A stretch of 64,000 bases of DNA from Desulfobulbus oralis (GCF_002952055.1 NZ_CP021255.1:2364001-2428000), one strand, 5' to 3'; counted from the first letter of the stretch, positions 32,760 to 43,027 are shown. A program made the numbers and translations. The notes: a model not told the origin generated them from the letters alone.

Positions 32760-34937
32760 TCAGCGCCGCCGCAGTTCCACAACTTCGCTCATCTGACGCA
32801 GATGCTGCATGATGAGCCCAAGGTGATCCAGATCGCGTACCGAGAGCAGCACATCGATTTCCGCTCCATTCTGCAAGGTGCGGGCGTTCAGCTCCACGAT
32901 CTCCGCATCGTCCGCGCTGATGGAGCTGCTGATGTTGGCCAGCACGCCCTTCCTGCGCTCGGCCCGGATCAGCAAGGCGGTGTTGTAGTTCTGCTGCAGG
33001 GCGGCCGGCCAGGTGACCTCAACCCAGCGGGTCGAACTGGTGGCCAGAAGATTCGGGCATTCGGCCCGGTGAATGGACAGACCGGCCCCGGTGGTGATGA
33101 AGCCCACGATCGGATCTCCGGGGATCGGGTGGCAGCAGCGGCTGACCTTCATGGGCATGTCCGGAATGTTATCCAGGGCAACGCTGCCGCTGGTCGGCGC
33201 TTCGGCATGGGCGCCGCTCTGCCGGGGCGGCTCCCGCTTTTCCTCGCCATGCCTTTCCCCGCCGGGCGCCGCACAGGCTTCCGGCTGCAGGGCGCGAATG
33301 GGCGCAGACAGGGACAGACGCCCGCTGCCGACCTTGATCAGCATGTCGTCCAGATTGCTGCAGTGCAGCGCCTTCAGCAAAAGCCGCAACTGACCGCCCC
33401 GCACCAGGGCCTGCAGGCTGACGCCGTTCTTCTTCAACTCGCGCTCGCAGAGTTCCCGGCCCAGCTTGAGGGAACGCTCCTTTTCCACCCTGCGACAGTA
33501 CTGTCTGATGCGGTTTTTGGCCCTGGCGGTCTGCACGATCTGCAGCCAGGCACGCTTGGGATGCTCGTTTTTCTGGGTCAGAATTTCAACGATATCGCCT
33601 TGCTGCAGCCTGTATTTCAACTGCACGATCTGGCCGTTGACCTTGGCGCCCACACAGGTGTCGCCAATATCCGAATGAATGGCATAGGCAAAGTCGATGG
33701 GCGTACTCCCACGCGGCAGTTCGCGCACCTCGCCCTTGGGGGTCACGGCAAAGATATCCGCTTCGTAGAGTTCGCTTTTCAGCGACTCCATGAACTCGTT
33801 CGGGTCTTCCACCTCCTGCAGATTGCGCACAATCTGCTTGATGTCCCTGAAAAGCCTGGCGTCGTTCCTGGAAACCTGCTGGCCCTCCTTGTAGGCCCAG
33901 TGAGCGGCCACTCCTTCCTGCGCCACCCGGTCCATCTCTTCGGTACGGATCTGGATCTCGATGAAGTGATTGTGCGGACCGGAGACCGTGGTGTGCAGAC
34001 TCTGGTAGTTGTTCGCCTTGGGAACGCTGATGAAATCCTTGATGCGGCCCGGCACCGGCGGCCAGTCGGCATGGATGACGCCCAGGGCCTGATAGCATTC
34101 CCTGACCGTGCGCACAATGATGCGGAAGGCGACCTTGTCGTAGACCTTGTCCACGGTGATCTTCTGGGCGATCAGTTTTTTGTAGATGGAATACAGGTGC
34201 TTGGGCCGGCCGGTGATGCGCACCGGCTCCACCCTGCCGGCCTTGAGCTTGCCGTGGAGAATGCCAATGACCTCGTCCACATAGGCCTGCCGTTCGTCCA
34301 GGGTACTGTCCATCTGGCGGGAGAGCCTGGCATAGTCCTCGGGATAGAGGTAGGAAAAGGAGGAATCCTCCAGTTCGCGTTTCAGCCACTCGATGCCGAT
34401 GCGCGCGGCCAGGGGCGCGTAGAGATCCATGGTCTCCCTGGCCTTGTAGCGGCGTTCCGCCTCGGCCGCGGCGGAGAGCATGCTCATGTCCTGCAAACGG
34501 TCGGCCAGACGAACCAGGAGCACCCGGATATCCGAGCCCATGGCCAGGATATACTTGCGGATATTTTCCACCTGCCCGACCGCGGCCGCGGTGTAGCGCA
34601 CGTTGGTGATGCGGGTGGTGCCATCGACGATATTGGCGATCTCGGGGCCAAAGATTTCCTGGATTTCCGCCAGGCTGGCCACAGCCTCGTTGATGGTGCC
34701 GTGGAGGAGGCCGCCCACGATGGTCGCCATGTCCATCTTCATGGAGACCAAGATCGCAGCCACGGCCGTGACGTGCTGCAAAAAGGTGCCGCCGTACTTG
34801 TAGGGCTTGTCGCCGTGACGCTCCCTGACAAAGGCACAGGCCTTTTCCACGAGCGGCAGGTCCTTGGCGGGCAGGTGCCCGGCTGCCAGGCTGTAAAACT
34901 GATCAAGCGTGAGGTTGGTATCGGGCACTGACGCCAC
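32760..34937 (-). CDS. relA: RelA/SpoT-family (p)ppGpp synthetase, degenerate HD domain
   Basis: 725 residues from the GTG at 34937, chosen for the GGGGAGG site; the frame extends 28 codons further up. The HD hydrolase domain reads LLHGTINEA (about residues 77-85) where active enzymes have LLHDVIEDT, and LADRLQDM replaces LADRTHNM, so hydrolysis is probably lost. The synthetase domain is intact (RPKHLYSIYKK, YDKVAFRIIV, RIKDFISVPKANNYQSLHT, IEIQIRT), followed by TGS, helical, zinc-finger (SRCCHPIPGD) and ACT domains. It makes the stringent alarmone. Confidence 0.93.
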   Translation of the reverse strand: MASVPDTNLTLDQFYSLAAGHLPAKDLPLVEKACAFVRERHGDKPYKYGGTFLQHVTAVAAILVSMKMDMATIVGGLLHGTINEAVASLAEIQEIFGPEIANIVDGTTRITNVRYTAAAVGQVENIRKYILAMGSDIRVLLVRLADRLQDMSMLSAAAEAERRYKARETMDLYAPLAARIGIEWLKRELEDSSFSYLYPEDYARLSRQMDSTLDERQAYVDEVIGILHGKLKAGRVEPVRITGRPKHLYSIYKKLIAQKITVDKVYDKVAFRIIVRTVRECYQALGVIHADWPPVPGRIKDFISVPKANNYQSLHTTVSGPHNHFIEIQIRTEEMDRVAQEGVAAHWAYKEGQQVSRNDARLFRDIKQIVRNLQEVEDPNEFMESLKSELYEADIFAVTPKGEVRELPRGSTPIDFAYAIHSDIGDTCVGAKVNGQIVQLKYRLQQGDIVEILTQKNEHPKRAWLQIVQTARAKNRIRQYCRRVEKERSLKLGRELCERELKKNGVSLQALVRGGQLRLLLKALHCSNLDDMLIKVGSGRLSLSAPIRALQPEACAAPGGERHGEEKREPPRQSGAHAEAPTSGSVALDNIPDMPMKVSRCCHPIPGDPIVGFITTGAGLSIHRAECPNLLATSSTRWVEVTWPAALQQNYNTALLIRAERRKGVLANISSSISADDAEIVELNARTLQNGAEIDVLLSVRDLDHLGLIMQHLRQMSEVVELRRR

Positions 34938-35066
34938 GGCTGTCCTCCCCTGTTCTTTTCCTGAAGCAGCGGCCGCTGTCACACGGGATCTGCGCCGCTT
35001 GACGCCCAGGCCCGTGCACACGCCGGCTGCAATCCCGCCCTGCAGGTGCAGACCCCGGCGCGCAGC

Positions 35067-36797
35067 CTAGGCCAGTTCCCGGCGAATGCGGGCCTGCACC
35101 GCGGCCACGACCTGGTCCACAGGCAGCAGCGTGGTCTCCCCGCTCTTGCGCTCGCGCAGTTCGACCAGGCCTTCCTGCTTGAAGGTCCTGCCCACGGTGA
35201 GCCGGAGCGGAATGCCCAGCAGGTCGGCATCCTTGAACTTCGCGCCCGGCCGCTCGTCACGGTCGTCAAAGAGCACCTCGACGCCGGCGGCCAGAAGGGC
35301 CTGATAGAGCTCTTCCGCAGCACTGGTCAGCGCTTCGTCCTCCAGGCCCAGATTGAGGAGAATCACCTGCACCGGCGCAAGCGGCATGGGGAAGATGATC
35401 CCGTTCCGGTCATGGTTCTGCTCGATGCACGCGGCCAGAATGCGGCTCACGCCGATGCCGTAGCAGCCCATGATGAAGGGGCGCTGCCGGCCTTCCCTGT
35501 CCTGAAAGGTGGCGTTCATGGCCTCGGAGTACTTGGCGCCCAGCTTGAAGATGTGGCCCACCTCGATGCCCTCCCGGAAATGCAGGAGCCCGCCGCAGTG
35601 CGGGCAGCGATCGCCCGCCGCGATCTGCCGCAGATCGCCTGTGACCTGCACGCTGAAATCCCGTTCAGGATTCACGCCCTGATAGTGGAAGCCCTTCTCG
35701 TTGGCACCGGCTACGGCGTTGACCATGGCCATGACCTCGCTATCCGCCACCACCCGGAGCGGCAGGTTCACCGGGCCAATGAAGCCGACCGGCAGACGCA
35801 GGAATTCCCAGACCTGGTCCTCGGTCAGGCTGTTCACCTCGTTGGCGCCCAGAAGATTCTTCAGTTTCACGGTCTGCACTTCGCGGTCGCCCCGCACCAG
35901 CGCGGCCACGAACTCCCGGGGCTCCGGGCCGTCCCGCTCGATCTGGTAAATCATGGTTTTGATGATCTGCTGCGGCGGCACCTTGAGAAATTCCGCCACG
36001 GTCGCCACCTTCTTCGTGCCCGGCGTCGCCACCTTACGCAGCTCCTCCAGCGGCACTCCGGCAGCCGAGGCAAGGACCGGGGCCACCATGGCCTTCTCCA
36101 CGTTGGCAGCGTAACTGCAGTCGCGGCAGAGCACCAGCGTGTCCTCTCCGGCGTCGGCCAGCACCATGAATTCATGCGAATAGGAGCCCCCGATGCTGCC
36201 GCTGTCCGCCTCCACCATGCGGTAATCCAGCCCCAGCCTGGCGAAGATGCGGCTATAGGCCACCCGCATGTTTTCATAGCTCCGGGCAGCGCCCTCGTCG
36301 TCCGCATCGAAGGAGTAGGCGTCCTTCATGATGAATTCGCGGCAGCGCATGAGCCCGAAGCGGGGCCGCATCTCGTCCCGGTACTTGGTCTGGATGTGGT
36401 AGATGTTGACCGGCAGTTGCCGGTAGGAAAGCAGTTCGCGGCGGGCCAGATCGGTGGCCACCTCTTCCTGGGTCGGGCTCAGGCAGCACTCGCGCTCGTT
36501 CCGGTCACGAAAGCGCAGAAGCTCCGGGCCGTAATGCTGCCAGCGGCCGGATTCCATCCACAGATCGCCGGGCTGCACCATGGGCATGAGGATTTCCTGC
36601 GCGCCTGCGCGTTTCATCTCCTCCCGGACAATGGCCGTGACCTTGCGCAGGGCCATGAGGCCCAGCGGCAGATAGGAATACACCCCGGCCGTGAGCTTTC
36701 TGATAAAGCCGCCACGGAGCAAAAGCTGGTGGCTGATGACCTCGGCCTCGGCAGGCACCTCTTTGCTGGTGGGCAAGAGCATCTTTGAGTAGCGCAT
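35067..36797 (-). CDS. proS: Prolyl-tRNA synthetase (bacterial type)
   Basis: 576 residues, class II. Motif 2 region RPRFGLMRCREFIMKDAYSF and motif 1 near GLMALRKVTAIVREEM are present, and a YbaK-like editing insertion covers about 230-400. The C-terminal anticodon domain has APVQVILLNLG. A GGAG site precedes the ATG, which follows the ispG TGA directly. tRNA-Pro(CGG) is also in this window. Confidence 0.97.
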   Translation of the reverse strand: MRYSKMLLPTSKEVPAEAEVISHQLLLRGGFIRKLTAGVYSYLPLGLMALRKVTAIVREEMKRAGAQEILMPMVQPGDLWMESGRWQHYGPELLRFRDRNERECCLSPTQEEVATDLARRELLSYRQLPVNIYHIQTKYRDEMRPRFGLMRCREFIMKDAYSFDADDEGAARSYENMRVAYSRIFARLGLDYRMVEADSGSIGGSYSHEFMVLADAGEDTLVLCRDCSYAANVEKAMVAPVLASAAGVPLEELRKVATPGTKKVATVAEFLKVPPQQIIKTMIYQIERDGPEPREFVAALVRGDREVQTVKLKNLLGANEVNSLTEDQVWEFLRLPVGFIGPVNLPLRVVADSEVMAMVNAVAGANEKGFHYQGVNPERDFSVQVTGDLRQIAAGDRCPHCGGLLHFREGIEVGHIFKLGAKYSEAMNATFQDREGRQRPFIMGCYGIGVSRILAACIEQNHDRNGIIFPMPLAPVQVILLNLGLEDEALTSAAEELYQALLAAGVEVLFDDRDERPGAKFKDADLLGIPLRLTVGRTFKQEGLVELRERKSGETTLLPVDQVVAAVQARIRRELA

Positions 36798-37892
36798 TCA
36801 TTTCTCCTGACGGTTGTGGTGATATTCGGCTTCCAGGTGGTCGAGTTCAGCGAGCAGGGCGGGCAACAGCTCCGCCTCGGGCAGTTTTTTCCAGAGCCTG
36901 CCCTTTTTGAAGATAATGCCCACGCCGAGGCCGCCGGCAATGCCGATATCCGCCTCCCTGGCCTCGCCGGGCCCATTGACCACACAGCCCATGACCGCCA
37001 CCTTGAGCGGGGCCCGCATGGTTTGCAGTTTGGCAGCCACCCGCTCGGCCAGATCAAAAAGGTTGATGCGGGTACGGCCGCAGGTGGGGCAGGAAATGAG
37101 TTCCGGCCCACGCTCCCGGATGCGGAGCGCCCGCAAAAGCTCGTAGGCGACCCGCACCTCCTCGACCGGATCGCGGGTGAGCGAAACACGAAAGGTGTCG
37201 CCAATGCCTGCCATAAGCAGGTGCCCCAGGGCCACACTGGATTTGACCGTACCGGCGATCAGGCCGCCCGCCTCGGTCACGCCGATGTGCAGCGGGTAGT
37301 CGGTGCGGCTGGACAAAAGCCGGTAGCTCGCAATCGTGGTCAAAACATCCGGCGACTTGATGGAGATCTTGAGTTCGGAGAAACCCAGGCCCTCTATCTG
37401 GCGCACATGATCAAGCGCGCTCTCGATCAGGGCCTCCGGCCTTTCCGGCGTGGGATAGCCGTAGCGGGCCAGAATGTCTTTGGCAATGGAACCCGAATTG
37501 ACGCCCACCCGGATGGGCGCATGGTGCGCCCTGGCCGCATCCACCACGCGTTTCAGCTTGTCCGGCCCACCCAGATTGCCGGGATTGATGCGGATGGCCT
37601 CAGCCCCGTTTTCCAGCGCCGCCACGGCCAGGCGGGAATCGAAATGGATGTCGGCAATCAAGGGCAGGGGCGATCCGGCCCGAATGGCGGACAGGACCCG
37701 GGCAGCCGCCATGTCCGGCACGGCCAGGCGCACGATTTCACAGCCGGCGGCGGCGAGCCCCCCTATCTGCGCCAACGTGGCCTCGACGTCCGAGGTCTGG
37801 GTGTTGCACATGGATTGCACCGCAATGGGCGCATCCCCGCCAATGGGCACCGGGCCCACGTGAATCTGCCTCGTTGCCCGTCGCCTGATCAT
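36798..37892 (-). CDS. ispG: 4-hydroxy-3-methylbut-2-enyl-diphosphate synthase
   Basis: 364 residues; penultimate step of the MEP isoprenoid pathway, a [4Fe-4S] enzyme. RRATRQIHVGPVPIGG, then VQSMCNTQTSDVEAT, open the TIM barrel. Cluster cysteines are in ISCPTCGRTRINL and MGCVVNGPGEA. It overlaps tsaB by four bases. dxr of the same pathway is two genes upstream in the run. Confidence 0.97.
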   Translation of the reverse strand: MIRRRATRQIHVGPVPIGGDAPIAVQSMCNTQTSDVEATLAQIGGLAAAGCEIVRLAVPDMAAARVLSAIRAGSPLPLIADIHFDSRLAVAALENGAEAIRINPGNLGGPDKLKRVVDAARAHHAPIRVGVNSGSIAKDILARYGYPTPERPEALIESALDHVRQIEGLGFSELKISIKSPDVLTTIASYRLLSSRTDYPLHIGVTEAGGLIAGTVKSSVALGHLLMAGIGDTFRVSLTRDPVEEVRVAYELLRALRIRERGPELISCPTCGRTRINLFDLAERVAAKLQTMRAPLKVAVMGCVVNGPGEAREADIGIAGGLGVGIIFKKGRLWKKLPEAELLPALLAELDHLEAEYHHNRQEK

Positions 37893-38611
37893 GCCGTCTC
37901 CCCGATGCGTTCGCCCAAGCCCAGTTCGGCCTGCGAGGCCCGCAGGTAGAGCGGCGCGCAGTCGTGCGGGGCCAGACCCCGCTGCAGCATGTCCGCCGCG
38001 CAGCAGCCAACGAGCGCGGCCCGGGGCTGGCCGCAGACGGCGGGCAGGGCCTTGACCAGGGGATGCCGCAGAAAATCCGCGTCACAGGCCGCAAGTCCTG
38101 GCCCGATACACAGGGTCACTTTCCGGAACTCCGCAGGCAGGGCGGCGGCGGCGCAGGCCCGATACGGCCCGAGACGCTCGGGCAGTCCGGCCGCATCGAC
38201 ACCTGCCGGATGGTACAGGGCCGCATAGACCTGGGCCTTCCGGGCATCCAAGAGCGCGCAAACAGGCATGTCCACAGGCGGCATCTGCGCAGCCAGCGCG
38301 TCCAGCGTGGGCACAGGCACGAGCTGTTTGCCGGTGGCAAAGGCCAGGCCCTTTGCCGCTGCCAGACCGACGCGCAGGCCGGTAAAGGAACCTGGCCCGC
38401 AACTGACCGCCACGGCGTCCAGATCGCCCCAGTCCACGGCGCAGGCCTGCATGATGGCCTCGGCCATGCCGAGCAGATGCCTGGAATGGGAACGGCCAGG
38501 CATCAGGCTGTACTCGGCAAGCAGTTGTCCCCCTGCCCGGCCGCCCCGGGTCAGCGCCACCGAAGCGCAGGTCGTGGCCGTTTCCAGGGCCAGAATCAGC
38601 GGATCAGCCAT
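37889..38611 (-). CDS. tsaB: tRNA threonylcarbamoyladenosine protein TsaB
   Basis: 240 residues. It is a partner and scaffold of TsaD in t6A synthesis on ANN-decoding tRNAs. ILALETATTCASVAL, SHSRHLLGMAEAIM and VSCGPGSFTGLRVGLAAAKG are typical. It overlaps the rseP stop by 16 bases and the ispG start by four. Confidence 0.94.
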   Translation of the reverse strand: MADPLILALETATTCASVALTRGGRAGGQLLAEYSLMPGRSHSRHLLGMAEAIMQACAVDWGDLDAVAVSCGPGSFTGLRVGLAAAKGLAFATGKQLVPVPTLDALAAQMPPVDMPVCALLDARKAQVYAALYHPAGVDAAGLPERLGPYRACAAAALPAEFRKVTLCIGPGLAACDADFLRHPLVKALPAVCGQPRAALVGCCAADMLQRGLAPHDCAPLYLRASQAELGLGERIGETA

Positions 38612-39711
38612 CGCTGCACGAGGCGGGCTATGTCGTTGTAGAAAACGAAGACCATCAGCGCGACCAGCAGGGTCATGCCAATCTTCTGGCCAATCTCCAT
38701 GACCCGCTCGCTGGCCGGCTTGCCGCGGAGCATTTCAAAGGAAAGGAAGGCCAGATGGCCGCCGTCCAGAACCGGTACCGGCAAAAGGTTCAGCACGCCC
38801 AGGCCGATGCTGACCAGGGCGACAAAATCGACGAACTTCCTGATGCCGGCCTGCATGCGCTCGCCGGCGAATTCGGCAATGCGGATGGGGCCGCCCAACT
38901 CGTTGGCCGGTACCTTGCCCTGGAGCATCTTGCCCAGAATGAGCAGATTCAGAGAAGTCAGATTCCAGGTGTAGGACAGGGCCGACACAGCGCAGAAGCC
39001 CAGGGGACGCTTGACATAGCTCTCGTTCCAGCCATGCATGAGGCCCAGCATATAGCGTTTGGGGCCCAGATCCTCACCCAGCATGTTCCGCTCCGGCAAC
39101 AGCTCGGGGATGACCTGAAGCGCCACTTTCTTTTCACCGCGCCGGATGTCCAGGTGCAGCGCCCTGCCGCCGGCCTTCTGGACCTGCCCGGTAATCTGCT
39201 CCCAGGTTGTGATCTTTTGGCCATCAATGGCCAGGATGAGGTCTCCGGCCCTGATTCCCGCCCGCTCCGCCGGGCTGCCGGCCAGCACCTGCCCCACCAG
39301 CCCGCCCTCAGCAGGCTCGACCTGGGGCACGCCCACCAGCGCAAAAAGCCCGAAGTACAGCAGCACCGCAAAGAACAGATTGAAAAAAGGCCCGGCAAAG
39401 ACCACCAGAAAACGCTGCCACGCCGCCTTGTGGGAAAAGGAGCGGCTGCGTTCTTCCGAATCGATCTCCGCATCATTATCCTCGCCAAGCATCTTGACAT
39501 AGCCGCCCAAAGGCACGGCGGAGAGCATGTATTCGGTTTCGCCCCACTTGCGGCTCAGGATGGGCCTGCCAAAGCCCAGGGAAAATTTCAAGACCCGTAC
39601 GCCAAAGGCCTTGGCGACAATGAAGTGGCCAAATTCATGGACAAAAATCAGAATGCCCAGAACAATGACAAAGGCGATCAATGCGGTAAAAAACGAACCA
39701 AAGATACTCAT
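38596..39711 (-). CDS. rseP: Site-2 intramembrane zinc metalloprotease
   Basis: 371 residues from the ATG at 39711; longer in-frame starts lack homology. It has HEFGH (zinc ligands and catalytic Glu) in the first membrane span, a PDZ domain around 115-205 (VLAGSPAERAGIRAGDLILA), and the LLPVPVLDGGH motif near the C-terminus. It cleaves anti-sigma factors and signal peptide remnants in the membrane. No strong SD is visible. Confidence 0.95.
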   Translation of the reverse strand: MSIFGSFFTALIAFVIVLGILIFVHEFGHFIVAKAFGVRVLKFSLGFGRPILSRKWGETEYMLSAVPLGGYVKMLGEDNDAEIDSEERSRSFSHKAAWQRFLVVFAGPFFNLFFAVLLYFGLFALVGVPQVEPAEGGLVGQVLAGSPAERAGIRAGDLILAIDGQKITTWEQITGQVQKAGGRALHLDIRRGEKKVALQVIPELLPERNMLGEDLGPKRYMLGLMHGWNESYVKRPLGFCAVSALSYTWNLTSLNLLILGKMLQGKVPANELGGPIRIAEFAGERMQAGIRKFVDFVALVSIGLGVLNLLPVPVLDGGHLAFLSFEMLRGKPASERVMEIGQKIGMTLLVALMVFVFYNDIARLVQRWLIR

Positions 39712-39748
39712 GCTGCGTGAAGAAAAAAGAACAGGGGAATGGCAGAGT

Positions 39749-40915
39749 TCAGGAGGACAAAACCGGCAAAAGCCGGGCCGCCTCCTGCCGCGCCCAGGCA
39801 TCTGCAGTCAGGATGGCGCCCAGATTCAGCTCGCCCGGCCGTTCCCGCCAGCCTTCGAGCGTCTTCTTGACCAGGGTCACGATGCGGGAAAAGCAGAGCT
39901 TGCCGGCCAGAAAGGCGGCCACCGCCACTTCGTTGGCCGCATTGAGTACAGTCGGTGAAGCGCCGCCTGCCCTGAGCGCAGCGTAGGCCAGCGCCAGGGC
40001 CGGAAAGCGGATAGGGTCTGGCGCGAAAAAGTCCAGGGAGCGGGCTGCAGTCAAATCAAGCCTCGGCATCTCCAAAGGCAGGCGTTCAGGCCAGCTCAGG
40101 GCGCAGGCAATGGGCAGGCGCATGTCAGGAATGCCCAACTGGGCCAGCACCGCGCCGTCCTGGTACTCGACCAGAGAATGGACTATGGACTGCGGATGCA
40201 CCAGGACTTCAATCTTTTCCGGCGGCACATCAAAGAGCCAGCGGGCCTCGATGACTTCAAGCCCCTTGTTCATCAAGGTCGCGGAATCAACCGAGATTTT
40301 TTTACCCATCGACCACCTGGGGTGTGCCAGTGCCGCTTCAGGCGTCACCCGCTCCAGATCGGCCATGGAAGTGGTGCGAAAGGGCCCGCCGGATGCGGTC
40401 AGCAGCAGACGCCGCAGGTCCTGACGGCGGCCGGCAGACAGGGCCTGAAAGATGGCGCTGTGCTCGGAATCTATGGGCAAAAGCCTGACGCCCGCCCGGG
40501 CCGCCGCGGTCATGACCAGACTGCCGGCCATGACCAGTGTCTCCTTGTTCGCCAGGCCCAGCTCCCGGCCCGCCTGGATGGCCGCCAGCGTGGGTTTCAG
40601 CCCGGCAGCGCCCACCACGGCATTCACGGTCATCTGGGCGCCGGCAAAGGCAGCCACCTCACAGAGGCCGTCCTCGCCCCACACAATCCGGACGCGGCAA
40701 GCGGGCGGCAGCAGCGCGGCCAGCGATTCGACCTGCGCCTCGTCTGCCACGCTCACCAGTTCCGGCCGGAATTCCCGAACCTGCCGGGCCAGCAGTTCAA
40801 CGTTCCGGCCCGCGGCCAGCGCCCGCAGGCAAAAGCGCTCCGGAAACTGACGCACCACCGCACAGACGTTGCGGCCGATCGAACCGGTTGAGCCCAGCAG
40901 CGCCAGCGTCTTCAC
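39749..40915 (-). CDS. dxr: 1-deoxy-D-xylulose-5-phosphate reductoisomerase
   Basis: 388 residues from the GTG at 40915, which overlaps the cdsA stop as GTGA; a TTG five codons earlier is less likely. The NADPH motif is [11 protein letters not shown]. Metal and substrate motifs are [19 protein letters not shown] and [20 protein letters not shown]. First committed step of the MEP pathway. Confidence 0.96.
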   Translation of the reverse strand: MKTLALLGSTGSIGRNVCAVVRQFPERFCLRALAAGRNVELLARQVREFRPELVSVADEAQVESLAALLPPACRVRIVWGEDGLCEVAAFAGAQMTVNAVVGAAGLKPTLAAIQAGRELGLANKETLVMAGSLVMTAAARAGVRLLPIDSEHSAIFQALSAGRRQDLRRLLLTASGGPFRTTSMADLERVTPEAALAHPRWSMGKKISVDSATLMNKGLEVIEARWLFDVPPEKIEVLVHPQSIVHSLVEYQDGAVLAQLGIPDMRLPIACALSWPERLPLEMPRLDLTAARSLDFFAPDPIRFPALALAYAALRAGGASPTVLNAANEVAVAAFLAGKLCFSRIVTLVKKTLEGWRERPGELNLGAILTADAWARQEAARLLPVLSS

Positions 40916-41706
40916 AGCAGGCCCTGCCAAAAGAGCAACGCGTAGAGCAGCGGCCCGGCCAGCAGCATGCTGTCGATACGATCCAGAACGCCGCCGTGTC
41001 CCGCCAAAAGCGTGCCGGAATCCTTGACCCCGCAGCAGCGCTTGATCATGGATTCGGCCAGATCACCCGTTATGCCGGCCAGCACCAGCAGTGCGGCTGC
41101 GGCCGCCAGGGCGGCAAAGCCCATGGGGCCGCGGAACAGGGCATGCACCAGCAAGGCCGCGGCCACGCCGCAGATCAGGCCGCCGATCACGCCGGCCAGC
41201 GTTTTTTTGGGGCTGATGCGGGGAAAGACCTTGCGTTTGCCAAAGCGGCGACCCGCATAGTAGGCGCCCGTATCCGAGCCGGCGGTAATCGCTGCCAGAA
41301 GAATCAGCCAGAGGCTGCGGTGGGGCGCGGCGTTCAGCAGCAGCAGGCAGGCGCTGCACAGGCCTATGTAGAGGACAGCCAGTGCGCCACTGCCCAGAAG
41401 CTCCATGAGCTCTTCCTCTCGCCCGTAGAGGTTCAGCCCCATGAGGAGCAGGCCGAAAAGCGCCGCGAGCAAGCCCAAAAGGACCATTTGCGGCTGGCCG
41501 CCAAAGGCCGCCAGGGCCGGCAAGGCGGCACAGGCCATGCAGCAAGCGCGAAGACTACCGCCCAGGGCGGGCGCTGCCATGCGGAAATATTCGTGCAGCC
41601 CCAGGCCGGTTGCGGCCAGCAGCACAATCCCCATGAGGGCGGCCGGGCCAAAGGACAACAGCAGCCAGGCCGCAGCCATGAGCAGACCGGGAAGGACTCT
41701 GTTCAT
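40912..41706 (-). CDS. cdsA: Phosphatidate cytidylyltransferase
   Basis: 264 residues from the ATG at 41706, overlapping the uppS stop (ATGA). It is an integral membrane enzyme making CDP-diacylglycerol. About seven hydrophobic spans are present. The family signature near the C-terminus is [20 protein letters not shown] then GVLDRIDS. The open frame extends 37 codons upstream within uppS and is rejected. Confidence 0.94.
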   Translation of the reverse strand: MNRVLPGLLMAAAWLLLSFGPAALMGIVLLAATGLGLHEYFRMAAPALGGSLRACCMACAALPALAAFGGQPQMVLLGLLAALFGLLLMGLNLYGREEELMELLGSGALAVLYIGLCSACLLLLNAAPHRSLWLILLAAITAGSDTGAYYAGRRFGKRKVFPRISPKKTLAGVIGGLICGVAAALLVHALFRGPMGFAALAAAAALLVLAGITGDLAESMIKRCCGVKDSGTLLAGHGGVLDRIDSMLLAGPLLYALLFWQGLL

Positions 41707-42461
41707 GCCTCCGCGCCTCCTGCCGCCACCTGATCGCCGGTTTGTCCAAAGCGACGCTGCCTTGCACTGTAGGAACGGATGGCATCCATAAGCTGTTCGC
41801 GGCCGAAATCCGGCCATTTGATTTCAGTGAAGTAGAGCTCGGCATAGGAAAGCTGCCAGAGCAGGAAATTGGACAGGCGATGCTCGCCGCCGGTTCGAAT
41901 CAGCAGATCGGGATCGGGCTGGGACGAGCTGTACAGCTCCCCGGCCAGCCGGGACTCGTCGATATCCTCCCAGTGCAGACGCCCCTCCTCGCAGGCCCGG
42001 GCAAGAGAACGGGCAGCGCACACCAGCTCCGGCCTGCTGCCGTAGTTCAGCGCCAGATTCAGCACCATGGCCCGGCAGGCGGCGGTTCTCTCCATGGTCT
42101 GCGCCAACACGCTGCGCACCTCCGGCGGCAGATGGCTGGCGTCGCCCAGGCATCTGAGCTGGATATCGTTTTGCAGCATCGTCTGCAATTCGGACTTGAG
42201 ATAGCTCTGCAAAAGCGACATCAAACCGCTGACTTCCACCTTCGGCCGCTGCCAGTTTTCCGTGGAAAAGGCGTACAGGGTCAGGTAGCGCACGCCAAGA
42301 CTGCGTGCGCTCTCCACCACTTCGCGGACAGATCGCACTCCGGCGCGGTGGCCAAAGAGGCGCAACTGCCCCCGCTCCCTGGCCCAGCGGCCGTTGCCAT
42401 CCATGATAATGGCGATGTGGGCGGGAATTCTCAGCTCCCTGCTCTCCGTGGTCATGGACAT
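41703..42461 (-). CDS. uppS: Undecaprenyl diphosphate synthase
   Basis: 252 residues from the ATG at 42461; a TTG six codons earlier is possible. It makes the C55 lipid carrier precursor. Motifs are HIAIIMDGNGRWA (catalytic Asp), TLYAFSTENWQRP, and PDPDLLIRTGGEHRLSNFLL. It starts 14 bases after the frr stop. Confidence 0.95.
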   Translation of the reverse strand: MSMTTESRELRIPAHIAIIMDGNGRWARERGQLRLFGHRAGVRSVREVVESARSLGVRYLTLYAFSTENWQRPKVEVSGLMSLLQSYLKSELQTMLQNDIQLRCLGDASHLPPEVRSVLAQTMERTAACRAMVLNLALNYGSRPELVCAARSLARACEEGRLHWEDIDESRLAGELYSSSQPDPDLLIRTGGEHRLSNFLLWQLSYAELYFTEIKWPDFGREQLMDAIRSYSARQRRFGQTGDQVAAGGAEA

Positions 42462-42475
42462 CACAGGGCTGCGGG

Positions 42476-43027
42476 TCAAACCGACATAACTTCCTTTTCC
42501 TTGCTTGCAACCACCGTATCAATCGTCGCAATGCAGGCGTCGGTCGATTTCTGAATTTCATCCTGCAGGCGAGTCATCTCGTCTTCGGAAATTTCCTTGT
42601 CCTTTTTCAGCTTTTTCAGGGCATCGTTGGTGTCGCGCCGCACATTGCGCACGGCCACCTTGTAGCTTTCGCCAATCTTCTTCACCTGCTTGACCAGCTC
42701 GGCCCGACGTTCTCCGGTGAGCGGCGGAATGCTCAGGCGGACGACATGGCCGTCATTGGCCGGCGTCAGCCCCAGATCGGAGGCGAGAATGGCCTTTTCG
42801 ATCATGGGCAGCATCTTGGGATCCCAGGGTTTGATGGCAATGGTGCTGCTTTCCGGCACGGTCAGGGTGCCCACCTGGGCCAGCGGCATCAGGGAGCCAT
42901 AGGCATTGACCCTGACGCCATCCAAAAGCGCCAGCGAGGCGCGGCCGGTGCGGATCTTCATGAGCTCCCGCTTCAGGGCCTCTATGCTGGCATCCATCTT
43001 CTTTTTGACATCTTCGACAGCAATCAT
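42476..43027 (-). CDS. frr: Ribosome recycling factor
   Basis: 183 residues of helical RRF. LMKIRTGRASLALLDGVRV, LTGERRAELVKQVKKIGE and RNVRRDTNDALKKLKKD are diagnostic. A GGAGAG site is close to the ATG. It splits post-termination ribosomes together with EF-G, which is also encoded in this window. Confidence 0.97.
   Translation of the reverse strand: MIAVEDVKKKMDASIEALKRELMKIRTGRASLALLDGVRVNAYGSLMPLAQVGTLTVPESSTIAIKPWDPKMLPMIEKAILASDLGLTPANDGHVVRLSIPPLTGERRAELVKQVKKIGESYKVAVRNVRRDTNDALKKLKKDKEISEDEMTRLQDEIQKSTDACIATIDTVVASKEKEVMSV

Noticed and set aside
30967-32796. Plus-strand 609-codon ORF with an internal repeat
   Set aside because: It is a shadow of rph, the chimeric ORF and smr. The internal repeat is the 459-bp duplication, which is a multiple of three and so keeps the shadow frame open.
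32802-34931. Plus-strand ORF of ~700 codons
   Set aside because: Antisense shadow of relA; no motif in its translation, while the minus frame has all RelA domains.
35046-36788. Plus-strand ORF of ~580 codons
   Set aside because: Antisense shadow of proS.
41707-41817. N-terminal extension of cdsA
   Set aside because: It lies within uppS in another frame and has no homology; the ATGA overlap with uppS gives a natural start.
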